From NCBI GenBank assembly GCA_947466075.1, contig CANIBP010000006.1, positions 1-64,000 of the forward strand: 64,000 bases of DNA, in the 5' to 3' direction. This stretch comes from Verrucomicrobiaceae bacterium (lineage in GTDB: Bacteria > Verrucomicrobiota > Verrucomicrobiia > Verrucomicrobiales > Verrucomicrobiaceae). Positions within the stretch are counted from its first letter, which is position 1. Every line of letters begins with the position of its first letter. The position numbers and the translations under genes were made by a program. A model generated the notes under the pieces. That model saw nothing but the letters and a program-made list of their open reading frames with translations. It ran no database searches and was not told where the DNA came from. This document shows positions 1 to 8,206 of the stretch, piece by piece.

Positions 1-140
1 CCGCTCCGCTCCAGCCTCCTCTCAGGATCGAGGCAGGCACGAAGCTCATCACAGCCTTGACGAACATGCCCAACACCTGTTCAATCGCTTAGAGGTGACT
101 CACTTTTGATCCGCGATCCGCTACACTTTTGATCCGCGTT
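1..140. mobile_element. Possible insertion-sequence end (remnant)
   Basis: The 15-mer CACTTTTGATCCGCG occurs twice, at 101-115 and 124-138, 23 bp apart, immediately next to the point (about 140) where the neighbouring membrane-protein gene loses its frame. Repeated short sequences of this GATCAAAAGTG type near a boundary resemble the multiple terminal repeats of IS21-like elements. No transposase can be read here because the window begins inside the element. This is inference from repeat layout and position only. Confidence 0.4.
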
Positions 141-476
141 TTATACCAGACGCCACTTAGGATGGCTAGCAGCTGTTACCGTCATCAGGTAGGCCACGAA
201 GCACGCCAGCAAAATCGCCCCATCCTCGCGCGCATACACTTCCACCGGCGAAACCCACGCCCGCCAGCCAAAGTAACCTGCCAGAGCCAGCACTGTGAGC
301 AAACACCAGTCACTCGGCTGAAAACTCACGCGCAGCTTCCAGCGCAAAACTGCAATTAGCCCCGCGAGCCCGATCAGCGCGCATCCAGGCCAGAAAAACA
401 GCAACCGCGTCTCCGTGCCGAGCAAACCGGTCACAAAGATGCCAAGGAGGAAGAGAATGAGGGCGAGTTTCTGCAT
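141..476 (-). pseudogene. N-terminal fragment of an O-antigen-ligase-like membrane protein
   Basis: The 111-residue reading frame begins MQKLALILFLLG and carries three or four hydrophobic segments, with the feature PVEVYAREDGAILL that I associate with the N-terminal part of verrucomicrobial O-antigen ligase/polymerase family proteins of several hundred residues. It stops directly at the repeat-bearing junction near position 140, so the rest of the protein is missing. I chose the ATG at 474-476; a TTG one codon earlier is less likely. It lies 61 bp downstream of murC-murB on the same strand. The family assignment is tentative; the truncation is the better supported part. Alternatively it is a short unrelated membrane protein. 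Confidence 0.45.
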
Positions 477-537
477 CAAGCGGAAAGCTCACCGCTTGCG
501 CGTGAAAGCGCAAGCTTGGAGCGCATGCATCCCGCAA

Positions 538-2847
538 TCACAGCGGCAGCGGTTGATCCTCGCCAATGACCTTGACCTCCATCTCCAAGGCCACGCCGCG
601 TTCCTGCATCGCGGTTTCTTTGATCTGAGCCACCAAATCGAGCACTTCACGGGCTGTGGCACCACCTTGGTTGACGATGAAATTTCCGTGCACACCGCTC
701 ACGATCATTTTGCCAACACTGCGTCCTTTGAGGCCAAGTTCATCGATGAGTTTGCCCGCACCTCCGACTTCTGGGTTCTTGAAGGTGCAACCGGCACTGG
801 CTCCAATCGGCTGGCTCGTGCGGCGTTTGTGGTGTGAGGCGGCGAGTTTGGTGTCGATCTCGGCTTGCGGTGCTGGTGAGCCCTTTAGCACGGCGGAAAC
901 GATGTAGCGCTCCTCAAACTCCGGCACACTGCGGTAGTGATGCGTGATTTCAGCGAGCGGCTTCTCTTTGATCGTGCCGTCGGTGTCGATGAAGCGCACG
1001 CTGACGATTTGATCGAAGGTTTCCGTGCCCATCGCGCCCGCGTTCATGCGAATGGCACCGCCGAGATTGCCGGGGATGCCTTCCATCCACTCGAAGCCGC
1101 CGATGCCGGCATTGCGGGCCGTGCTGGCGATCTTTTTGAGCCGCGCACCAGCTCCAGCCGTGATCAAGCCGCCATTCACCGTGACAGCTTCGAAGTCGCC
1201 CTTGGCCGGATGAATCACCGCACCGCGAATGCCGCCGTCTTTGACGAGCAGGTTCGAGCCGCGGCCGATGACACGAATCGGAATCGATGCCGAACGCAAA
1301 TAGCGCACGACTTCAGCAAAAGCTGCTTCGTTGCGCGGTTCGATCCAATACTGCGCAGGACCGCCGATAAGCCAGGTCGTGTGGCGGCTCATCGGCTCGT
1401 AAAGCCGTGCTACACCGCCACCATTCGCGTCGAGGATGCTGCACAGCTTTTCGAGCACCGGAAGATCACGCGCAATGCAGCGGCCGACTTCATGCACGTT
1501 GCCAGCGCCGAGTGTGATGAGCAAATCGCCTGGGCGAAGTGCATTGCCAACCTTGTCGCGAGCAATCGGCATCGTGGGCGTGCTGGCGGTCTTGGTGTGG
1601 TCGTTTTGCAGCTTCACCTCTTCGAGGATCGTCTCGCCGCTCACACCGGGCAGCGGCTTTTCGCTCGCTGGATAGACGTCGGTGACGAACAGTTCGTCCA
1701 CGTCGCCAAAACTGGCGCCAAACTCCTTTTTCAAAAGCTGTGTGCGGCTAAAGCGATGCGGCTGGAAGAGGCAGACAATGCGTTTCGCATTCAAACCTTT
1801 CGCGGTGGCCAGTGTGGCGGCGATTTCGCTTGGATGATGGCCATAATCGTCCACCACGGTGAAATGCTCGCCGCTGTGGCGGATTTCAAAGCGGCGCTTT
1901 GCTCCACGGAAGGTGCGCAACGCATGCTGGATCGCCTCAAACGTCACGCCACAACGAGTGGCGAGCGCGATGGCCGCGAGCGCGTTGCTGACGTTGTGTT
2001 TGCCCGGAATGCCGAGTGTGGCGGTGCCGAGCAGCATGCCGCGCTGATAAACATCAAAGACGGAGTGATCCGGCTTCATGGAATGTATGTGCGCCGAAAA
2101 ATCGTGATCGCGGTCCCAGCCGTAGCTCACGCCTTGTGATCCGGCACACACTTCGCTGGCGACGGGATCTTCGGCGCAATAGACCCAATGCCCTCGCGTC
2201 TGGCTGAGCACCTGGCGAAACACAGCCTTGATGGCCTCGATGCCGTCGTAGAAGTCGAGATGTTCGGGTTCGATGTTGAGCACAATGGCATGCTCGGGAT
2301 GGAAATTCACCAGCGTGCCGTCGCTTTCATCGCCCTCGGCCACAAACAGCTCACCTTCGGGATCCCAATGCGCGTTCGAGCCGAGAATCGGGATCTCCGC
2401 GCCGACGTAGTGGCTTGGCTTGAGGCCGCCTTGACGAAGCACATGCGCCGTGAGCGCGGAGGTCGTCGTTTTGCCATGCGTGCCACAGACGACGACACCT
2501 TTCTTATTTGCCATCACCGCTGCTAGAGCCTCGGCACGACGCACCAGCGGAATGCCCTGCTTGTAAGCGGCCTCATAGGCGGTGTTTCCCGGCTTGATGG
2601 CGCTGGAGTAGATGACCATGTCACAGTCCTCGACCTCTTTCTCCGTGTGGCCGTGGAAGAACTGCAATCCGAGCTTCTGCAGCCGTTCGGTTTCCAGCGT
2701 GGTGGCCTTGTCCGAGCCGCTGACCTTGTGTCCAAGTCCAATGAGCAGCAGCGCCAGTCCGCTCATGCCCGAGCCCGCGACCCCGATGAGGTCGATGCGC
2801 ATGGGGTGACGGCTTTCTTTGAGAAGACTGAGGACGGCGTGAGTCAT
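538..2847 (-). CDS. murC/murB: Fused UDP-N-acetylmuramate-L-alanine ligase / UDP-N-acetylenolpyruvoylglucosamine reductase
   Basis: A cytoplasmic peptidoglycan-precursor enzyme joining two consecutive steps. Residues about 17-455 are MurC: a Rossmann-like start (IDLIGVAGSGMSG) and the ATP loop GTHGKTTT at 122-129. Residues about 460-769 are MurB: FAD-binding GRGSNLLVKDGG and GIPGNLGGAIRMNAG, followed by SAGCTFKNPE and the GAGKLIDELGL segment near the C-terminus. MurB reduces enolpyruvyl-UDP-GlcNAc to UDP-MurNAc and MurC adds L-alanine to it, so the fusion places a product-making and a product-using domain together, although in reverse order along the chain. Translation may start at 2847 or, by comparison with usual MurC N-termini, at the ATG at 2800-2802 (residue 16). 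Neither has a strong ribosome-binding site. Confidence 0.95.
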   Translation of the reverse strand: MTHAVLSLLKESRHPMRIDLIGVAGSGMSGLALLLIGLGHKVSGSDKATTLETERLQKLGLQFFHGHTEKEVEDCDMVIYSSAIKPGNTAYEAAYKQGIPLVRRAEALAAVMANKKGVVVCGTHGKTTTSALTAHVLRQGGLKPSHYVGAEIPILGSNAHWDPEGELFVAEGDESDGTLVNFHPEHAIVLNIEPEHLDFYDGIEAIKAVFRQVLSQTRGHWVYCAEDPVASEVCAGSQGVSYGWDRDHDFSAHIHSMKPDHSVFDVYQRGMLLGTATLGIPGKHNVSNALAAIALATRCGVTFEAIQHALRTFRGAKRRFEIRHSGEHFTVVDDYGHHPSEIAATLATAKGLNAKRIVCLFQPHRFSRTQLLKKEFGASFGDVDELFVTDVYPASEKPLPGVSGETILEEVKLQNDHTKTASTPTMPIARDKVGNALRPGDLLITLGAGNVHEVGRCIARDLPVLEKLCSILDANGGGVARLYEPMSRHTTWLIGGPAQYWIEPRNEAAFAEVVRYLRSASIPIRVIGRGSNLLVKDGGIRGAVIHPAKGDFEAVTVNGGLITAGAGARLKKIASTARNAGIGGFEWMEGIPGNLGGAIRMNAGAMGTETFDQIVSVRFIDTDGTIKEKPLAEITHHYRSVPEFEERYIVSAVLKGSPAPQAEIDTKLAASHHKRRTSQPIGASAGCTFKNPEVGGAGKLIDELGLKGRSVGKMIVSGVHGNFIVNQGGATAREVLDLVAQIKETAMQERGVALEMEVKVIGEDQPLPL

Positions 2848-2928
2848 GGGGCATGAAAGCTAGGCCGTGAATCGCTACTGGGCAAGAATGTGAAGAACAA
2901 ACCGGCAAAGTTCGGCCTACATGACGAC

Positions 2929-3792
2929 TCAAATTCTGAGACGTGGCGAAATCGCAACTCGGATGTCTCGATTCCTGCCAGTCGTCGGATCGAAAAGGTC
3001 GATTCCACGCCCGAGATCAAAGTCGAACGCATTGGTGAGCAGGTAACGTTCATGAGGCAAGTGATCATGTTGCTTCACTAAAGGAGAAATGCAGGTTCCT
3101 TCACAAAGACTGTTCAGGCGTTGTTGGATGGCATGAGTTTGATTGCCTTCGGTATGAATGACGAATTCAATCTGCTCCTCCGCCTCGGAGAGAAAGCCGA
3201 CCCACCACTTGAGGCAGTGATAGTAGTTCTCGCCAAACTGCTGGCCGATCATGTAATCCCACACTTCAAACTTGGTGGTGACGAGATGAAGCCGAGACAA
3301 GTACCGTTTGAAAAATCCTGCCGCATCCATCTGCCCTTCATTCAGAATTACTCCACAGGCCATACGCTGACGATTGGCGGCAAAGTCGCTGCTGTGAAAC
3401 GCTTCGATTGCAGTCAATTCCGCAGTGCCTGTCGAGTACGGCATTGGTATCTCCGTGACGATCACATCCAGGTCAGGGTGATTGCGATTGGCAAGCGCGA
3501 CCTGTGCGGGACTTGCATCAATCGACGCCTCGGACGTATCGAGGATCGGCGCGAAGCGATCTCTTCTCCAGAGGCTCTCCAGCAGAGCTGCGGCCTTCAT
3601 CCGTGCAGTTTGCTCAGGAATGGCCTGCACTGCGGCCTTGAGTTCAGGTCCGGTTTGCCAGTCAGTCGTTTCCGCGAGGAGACAGTTCTCCAAAAGTGCC
3701 CGGAGAATTCCAATGAGCGAATCCATACCAAGCACCCCCATTCCACTGAGCTTGCGCACAGATTCAGGATCGAGGAAGGCGCAGAAAATCAT
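2929..3792 (-). CDS. Partner protein of the DUF3696 ATPase, possible PLD-like/MIT_C-like effector
   Basis: Unrecognised 287-residue protein encoded 3 bp after the stop of the ATPase gene, so almost certainly co-transcribed and perhaps translationally coupled. The middle reads like an alpha/beta domain (TTKFEVWDYMIGQQF at about 172-186, then IEFVIHTE at 208-215). Near the C-terminus are HERYLLTN (247-254) and GRGIDLFD (261-268), a spacing reminiscent of the HDR...GRGLD motif of MIT_C/phospholipase-D-like domains. That resemblance is from memory and is not proof. There is no signal peptide and no clear transmembrane segment. Tight pairing with an OLD/RecF-like ATPase suggests an effector of a defence module. 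Function otherwise unknown. Confidence 0.75.
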   Translation of the reverse strand: MIFCAFLDPESVRKLSGMGVLGMDSLIGILRALLENCLLAETTDWQTGPELKAAVQAIPEQTARMKAAALLESLWRRDRFAPILDTSEASIDASPAQVALANRNHPDLDVIVTEIPMPYSTGTAELTAIEAFHSSDFAANRQRMACGVILNEGQMDAAGFFKRYLSRLHLVTTKFEVWDYMIGQQFGENYYHCLKWWVGFLSEAEEQIEFVIHTEGNQTHAIQQRLNSLCEGTCISPLVKQHDHLPHERYLLTNAFDFDLGRGIDLFDPTTGRNRDIRVAISPRLRI

Positions 3793-3795
3793 GGC

Positions 3796-5760
3796 TCAAA
3801 ACATTTCATCTAGCCTCTCCTCGAAGAACCCTTGTGGCCAGTTGTCCAGGAACCGACCTTGATCGTCGATCCGCAGCTCTTGCACTGTCGAACCATTCTC
3901 ACCCGGTTGAACATACAGTACGGCCACATCTTCGGGCTTGATCGGGTGTGCTCCATTCGGGAGTGAATTTCGCGTCGTTTCACGAATCCGGCGCATCACT
4001 CTCAGGATCAAATGCTCGCTGTGCGTCTCGAGGAGGAAGCGGTTTCCGCGTTCTTTGGCAGATTGGATGAAGAGATCGGCCACCTCGGTTTGCAGGGCCG
4101 GGTGCAAATGCAATTCCGGCTGCTCAATAGCGATCAGCTGGTTCTCACACGCAAAGGCAGAGATGACCAAAGGAAGCATCTGGCTGAATCCAAGTCCGAG
4201 ATTGGACGCCTGCACTGCTTTCTTCGTTCTTTTATCGACAAACAGCACCTTGTGGAGATCTGCCGCTTGGTGGGGATCTTCAAGTTGGTTCAACTTGGCT
4301 GAAAGAAGATCGTTCATTCCTTTGAGTAGAAAGTCTTCGACGCGTCTCATTTCTCCACGGCCCGCCAACAAGGCGTGGAATTCACGTGCCGCTTTCGATT
4401 TTTGTTCTTTGCCAAGCTGGATGCATTCATCGAATTCATCAAACACATTGGGATTTTGATGCCTCAGATTAGGCGGAAATGCGGACATGTCGGCGGCGTA
4501 GTTACCATCTTGGTCTTTCGAATAGTGTGACGGCAGATCGAGCCCCAACTGAATGGCAACTTCGGCCGAATCAGCACTGATAGTCACGTCGTGAACCAAC
4601 TTATCTGCTATAAAGTCACGCAAAATTTGATTCAGACCCTCCTGATTTTCTGTGCTAAATGTCTTTTTCTCCTTTATAGCCTTAGATAAGTTAAAGAACT
4701 TAACATTTGTCATGTATCGATCAAAAATGTAACTGGAATATGCTCGGCTGTAGATGTCGTCCAAAGTAACGTTATCACACATGACGTTTCTAAGGTCGTG
4801 AACCGTCACTACCCGGGAAACTACCACCTGCATGCTTTGGTTGCCAGCAGTGGAAGCCAGCCAATGGTTTACTTTTTCGCAGAGATCACTATCTTCCGCC
4901 AATTTCAACCATTCACCCGACTGGGAGTCGGACGTGTCAGTTGCCTTGATTTCATCATACACCGGCCTGATGGGGCCATGGTAAACCAAGGATTCAAGTT
5001 CACCTTTCAGACTGTCATAGAAATCCGAGAGGGTTACCATGATTTTGAACGTGCACCGATCACAAGACTCCTCAATACGCTTGATTAGCTTAGGAAGCTG
5101 CCGACGGCTGGAAACATAGTCACTCAAATTCGACCGAAGCTTGTCTGCCAAGCCTTCATCGAAATAGAAAGCTTTGAAGTCTGGATCTGATCCTGGAAAA
5201 AGCACATCCTCGTCGTCTACCTTAAGCTCCTCCAATAGGGATTCTTTAATCTTGTTGATGATGGCGGGACGATCGTCGGACTTGCAGGTCAAATTGCTCA
5301 CTACCTCCACGATGGTCGCATTTAATTTACCATCTAAGAGCGGCCCAAATTCCTTTTCACTAACAAAAAGTTGATTATCACGATAAAGAGCGAGTGCGGT
5401 TGTATGATAACAGCCACTTGTGATTTCACTCCATTCAAGATCCAAACGATCGATGCCGTTGGTGTCGCTATCGTCATTCCGTACATTCCTTAGCGACCAA
5501 CCGAACTGCATCGTCGGGGGGTCTTCCGTGACGAGCTTGTTGCGGTGCATTGCCTTGAATGTGCCAGGATGCCGATCCGCTGCGCCTTTGGACTTGTATA
5601 ATGTACCTTCTGCAACGGCATGGCGCGATGCCAGTAGGGATTTCAGAAGCGCGGACTTGCCCGCTCCATTGGGACCAAAAATGAGCGTGATTGGCTTGAT
5701 CGGCACCCGCTGCGGTGTGCCAAAGGCCTGATAGTTTCCAACTGAGAATTCAACGAGCAT
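3796..5760 (-). CDS. AAA/ABC-type ATPase with C-terminal DUF3696 (OLD/RecF-like)
   Basis: A 654-residue ATPase of the SMC/RecF/OLD group. Walker A is GPNGAGKS at 29-36, a degenerate signature-like GLGFSQMLPLV precedes Walker B in IAIEQPELHLHP (about 544-555), and ETHSEH is the switch-histidine region. The C-terminus, GRFLDNWPQGFFEERLDEMF, has the W-P-x-GFF pattern of DUF3696. Proteins of this class often power two-gene phage-defence modules; here the next gene starts 3 bp downstream. The central part of the gene (about 4550-5400) is visibly richer in A and T than the flanking murC-murB and LysR genes, which supports recent acquisition. It is divergent from the LysR gene across an 82-bp gap. 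Confidence 0.9.
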   Translation of the reverse strand: MLVEFSVGNYQAFGTPQRVPIKPITLIFGPNGAGKSALLKSLLASRHAVAEGTLYKSKGAADRHPGTFKAMHRNKLVTEDPPTMQFGWSLRNVRNDDSDTNGIDRLDLEWSEITSGCYHTTALALYRDNQLFVSEKEFGPLLDGKLNATIVEVVSNLTCKSDDRPAIINKIKESLLEELKVDDEDVLFPGSDPDFKAFYFDEGLADKLRSNLSDYVSSRRQLPKLIKRIEESCDRCTFKIMVTLSDFYDSLKGELESLVYHGPIRPVYDEIKATDTSDSQSGEWLKLAEDSDLCEKVNHWLASTAGNQSMQVVVSRVVTVHDLRNVMCDNVTLDDIYSRAYSSYIFDRYMTNVKFFNLSKAIKEKKTFSTENQEGLNQILRDFIADKLVHDVTISADSAEVAIQLGLDLPSHYSKDQDGNYAADMSAFPPNLRHQNPNVFDEFDECIQLGKEQKSKAAREFHALLAGRGEMRRVEDFLLKGMNDLLSAKLNQLEDPHQAADLHKVLFVDKRTKKAVQASNLGLGFSQMLPLVISAFACENQLIAIEQPELHLHPALQTEVADLFIQSAKERGNRFLLETHSEHLILRVMRRIRETTRNSLPNGAHPIKPEDVAVLYVQPGENGSTVQELRIDDQGRFLDNWPQGFFEERLDEMF

Positions 5761-5842
5761 CTTGAGAGTGACTGTGGGGTGTTATAGAGCAATGTCGAAG
5801 ACTTGCAAACGGCTCGGTTCCATGTAGCATGATTCCATAGTC

Positions 5843-6760
5843 ATGTTCAAGCATCTCGCCAATCAATCCGGCATCTCACTCGAACGTCTCGCCTCGCTCT
5901 GCGAGGTGGCGGAGGCAGGAAGCATTGGGCAGGCTTCGCGTGGGGATGCGAACCGGCAGAGCCAGCTCAGTCGGCAGATCGCGGAGCTGGAGGAGGTGTT
6001 TGGCGTGGCGCTGCTGGCGCGACAGAGCCGTCCATTCCGGCTGACGACGCAGGGAAAGGAGCTGGCGCAGGCAGCGCGGCAGTTTTTCCAGGCGGTGGAT
6101 GATTTGCAACGGCGCGCCGGTGATGCAGCGCAGCGGGTCGTGATCGGTGCCGGAGAGGCGTTGATTCAATGGCTGTTGTTTCCGGCAACTGAGGCGATGG
6201 AGCGACATGGAGCGGTCTTTGCCTTCAAGAATCTGGACACACCGCGACTGATTGAGGGGCTGCTGCGCGGTGAGATCGACCTGGCACTGATCCGGCAGGA
6301 AGAAGTAACGCCGAGCCTGAGGCACGCGGGCAACTGGCGCTATGCCCAGATGCCCTTTGTGCCCAAGACGTTGTCACGCAGCACGAGCGCATTGAAAATC
6401 GCCGAGCTGGCTTCGCTGCCATGGGCAGTGCTGGAAGGGCAGGGCCATTTTCGTCAGTTCCTGGAAACCAAGGCGCGTGAGCATGGCGTCACTCTGCACA
6501 CCGCGCTGGAATGCTCCTCCTACACGCAGGTGGCGATGGCGATCCAGACCGGGCGCTATGCGGGCTTCCTGCCGGAGTTTGCGAAGGGTACGGCCTTTGC
6601 TGGAAGCCCGTCGATCATCCAACGTCCGATTGAAGAGACACTGCATTATGAGCGCTCGCTGACACTGGCATGGCGCGAAGCGACGGTGAGATCGCGGCCA
6701 GTGGTGGAAAGCGTTATCGCAACGATGAAGGCGCGAATTGCAGCGAGCTTCAAGCGCTAA
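5843..6760 (+). CDS. LysR-family transcriptional regulator
   Basis: 305 residues with an N-terminal winged helix-turn-helix (LERLASLCEVAEAGSIGQAS through SQLSRQIAELEEVFGVALLARQSRPFRLTTQGKEL, residues about 14-75) and a periplasmic-binding-protein-like effector domain (about 95-300, including NLDTPRLIEGLLRGEIDLALIRQE). It is divergent from the ATPase gene, with 82 bp between starts, so it could control that promoter; this is inference only. The effector is unknown. It converges on the pectate lyase gene with 6 bp between stop codons. Length is normal for the family. Confidence 0.93.
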   Translation: MFKHLANQSGISLERLASLCEVAEAGSIGQASRGDANRQSQLSRQIAELEEVFGVALLARQSRPFRLTTQGKELAQAARQFFQAVDDLQRRAGDAAQRVVIGAGEALIQWLLFPATEAMERHGAVFAFKNLDTPRLIEGLLRGEIDLALIRQEEVTPSLRHAGNWRYAQMPFVPKTLSRSTSALKIAELASLPWAVLEGQGHFRQFLETKAREHGVTLHTALECSSYTQVAMAIQTGRYAGFLPEFAKGTAFAGSPSIIQRPIEETLHYERSLTLAWREATVRSRPVVESVIATMKARIAASFKR

Positions 6761-6766
6761 TAGGTT

Positions 6767-8188
6767 TTACTGTGCGCTCTTGTTGGCCGCCTCGACGTAG
6801 TAGGCCATGGCGTTGAGATTCTTGGTGAACTCGCTGCTGTCGATCTCGTCGCCTTTGAGCCAGCGGCCTTCGCTGTCGAGGGAGTCGGCGGCTTTGCGGG
6901 CTTTATCGGCGGCACCTTTGGCGCGACTGGCCCATTCTTTGGGTGTAGCGGGGCCGAGACGCTTACGGCGGAGTTCTTCAAGAGGTGTTTCGAGGCTGGC
7001 CTTGAGCTTTTGCACTTTGCTCATCGGATCTACTTTGAAGCCGTAGTGCGTGGGCACGTTGCTGTCGTCATAAGTCAGCACGTAGGTGTCTTTAACGAAG
7101 TAGAGTGGCTTGTTGGTCTGCAGCTCATAGAAACGCGCGTGCTGGCCGTCGGGCAATTGGGAGCGCTCGAACCAGGCGAACGCGGCGGGCAGTGGTTTGA
7201 GGTATTTGTCGTCGCCTGTCAGCACCCAAAGCTCGTGGAGGGTTTCCATGGCACCGAGGCTCTCGTTGCCGGTGACGGACGGTGGCTCAAATTTGCGTGC
7301 CCAGACGGGGTGCATGTCGTTGTCATACTGCTGCGCCCACACCGGCTGCGGCTCGGGCATTTGCGCGAGGATGAAGAACTCACCGAGTTTTTTCAGCGCG
7401 GCGAGGTAGCGCTCGTCTTTTTCGAGTTCATAAGCACGGAACAACACCTTGGCGATCTGCTGCAGGTTGTCGTCGTTGAGCGTGTAGAAGCCGGTGTATT
7501 TCACCGCCGGGAAGGTGCGCGACCATTCGGCGGGATAGCTGGCTTTCAGGATGGGTGCCGTGGCATCGGCAGGACCGCTGAACTGCTGCGGCCAGGCACC
7601 AATGGGTGCTTGCGCGGTGAGCAGGGCATCAAAGGCGAACTTGGTGCAGCGCTTCAGCTCCGCATCGTCTTTGCAGGCAGGTTCGTGGGTCATTTCGAGC
7701 AAAAAGAGCAGCGCGGACTCGGTCTTGTTGTCGTCGAGCGTGGTGGAGTTGCGGCGTTTGCCGGGCTCTTTGTCGCCAGCATCAAGATCGCTGCGGAGAT
7801 GGTATTTTTTAGCCTTCTCGGGATCGAAATCGAAGTCGCTGTCCCATCCGCCGGTGGCGAGTTGGCATTTGAGCAGCGCTTTGACCGCGTCTTTGGCCGC
7901 AGTGAGGAAAACGTCATCGCCAGTGGCCTGATAGGCCTTCAGCATTGCCAAACCCATCGTCGTCGTGCCCGGTGGTTGGATGGAAATGATCGTGGGCGAC
8001 TTGCCGTGCTCGACTTCGCCGATCTTGCCTTCCTTGTCATAGGAGGACGCATAGCCGCCTTCACGAGCGAGATGCGTGTGGGCGTAAACGGCCGCTTTTT
8101 TCATGGCGGCGGTGATGATCGCCGGATCAGGCAGATCAGCCGCAAAAATGAGCGAGGAAGAGAGAAGAAGAGCGATAAGAGTGCGCAT
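6767..8188 (-). CDS. Secreted pectate lyase, PL10-like
   Basis: 473 residues starting with a signal peptide (MRTLIALLLSSSLIFAADL). The body has the alpha/alpha-toroid features of the family-10 polysaccharide lyases: GGWDSDF, GAWPQQF and YTGFYTLNDD followed by repeated helix pairs. Such enzymes cleave polygalacturonate by beta-elimination outside the cytoplasm. The C-terminal 90 residues are charged and helical (LEELRRKRLGPATPKEW...) and may be an added domain. It is the last gene of a minus-strand run that also has DUF2851, two secretin-like proteins and a GH62 enzyme, pointing to plant cell-wall use. Substrate is inferred from family resemblance. Confidence 0.8.
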   Translation of the reverse strand: MRTLIALLLSSSLIFAADLPDPAIITAAMKKAAVYAHTHLAREGGYASSYDKEGKIGEVEHGKSPTIISIQPPGTTTMGLAMLKAYQATGDDVFLTAAKDAVKALLKCQLATGGWDSDFDFDPEKAKKYHLRSDLDAGDKEPGKRRNSTTLDDNKTESALLFLLEMTHEPACKDDAELKRCTKFAFDALLTAQAPIGAWPQQFSGPADATAPILKASYPAEWSRTFPAVKYTGFYTLNDDNLQQIAKVLFRAYELEKDERYLAALKKLGEFFILAQMPEPQPVWAQQYDNDMHPVWARKFEPPSVTGNESLGAMETLHELWVLTGDDKYLKPLPAAFAWFERSQLPDGQHARFYELQTNKPLYFVKDTYVLTYDDSNVPTHYGFKVDPMSKVQKLKASLETPLEELRRKRLGPATPKEWASRAKGAADKARKAADSLDSEGRWLKGDEIDSSEFTKNLNAMAYYVEAANKSAQ

Positions 8189-8206
8189 GCCGTTTGAACG
8201 GATGAT

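Noticed and set aside
937..2139. 400-residue plus-strand frame over murC-murB
   Set aside because: Antisense shadow of a strongly supported gene.
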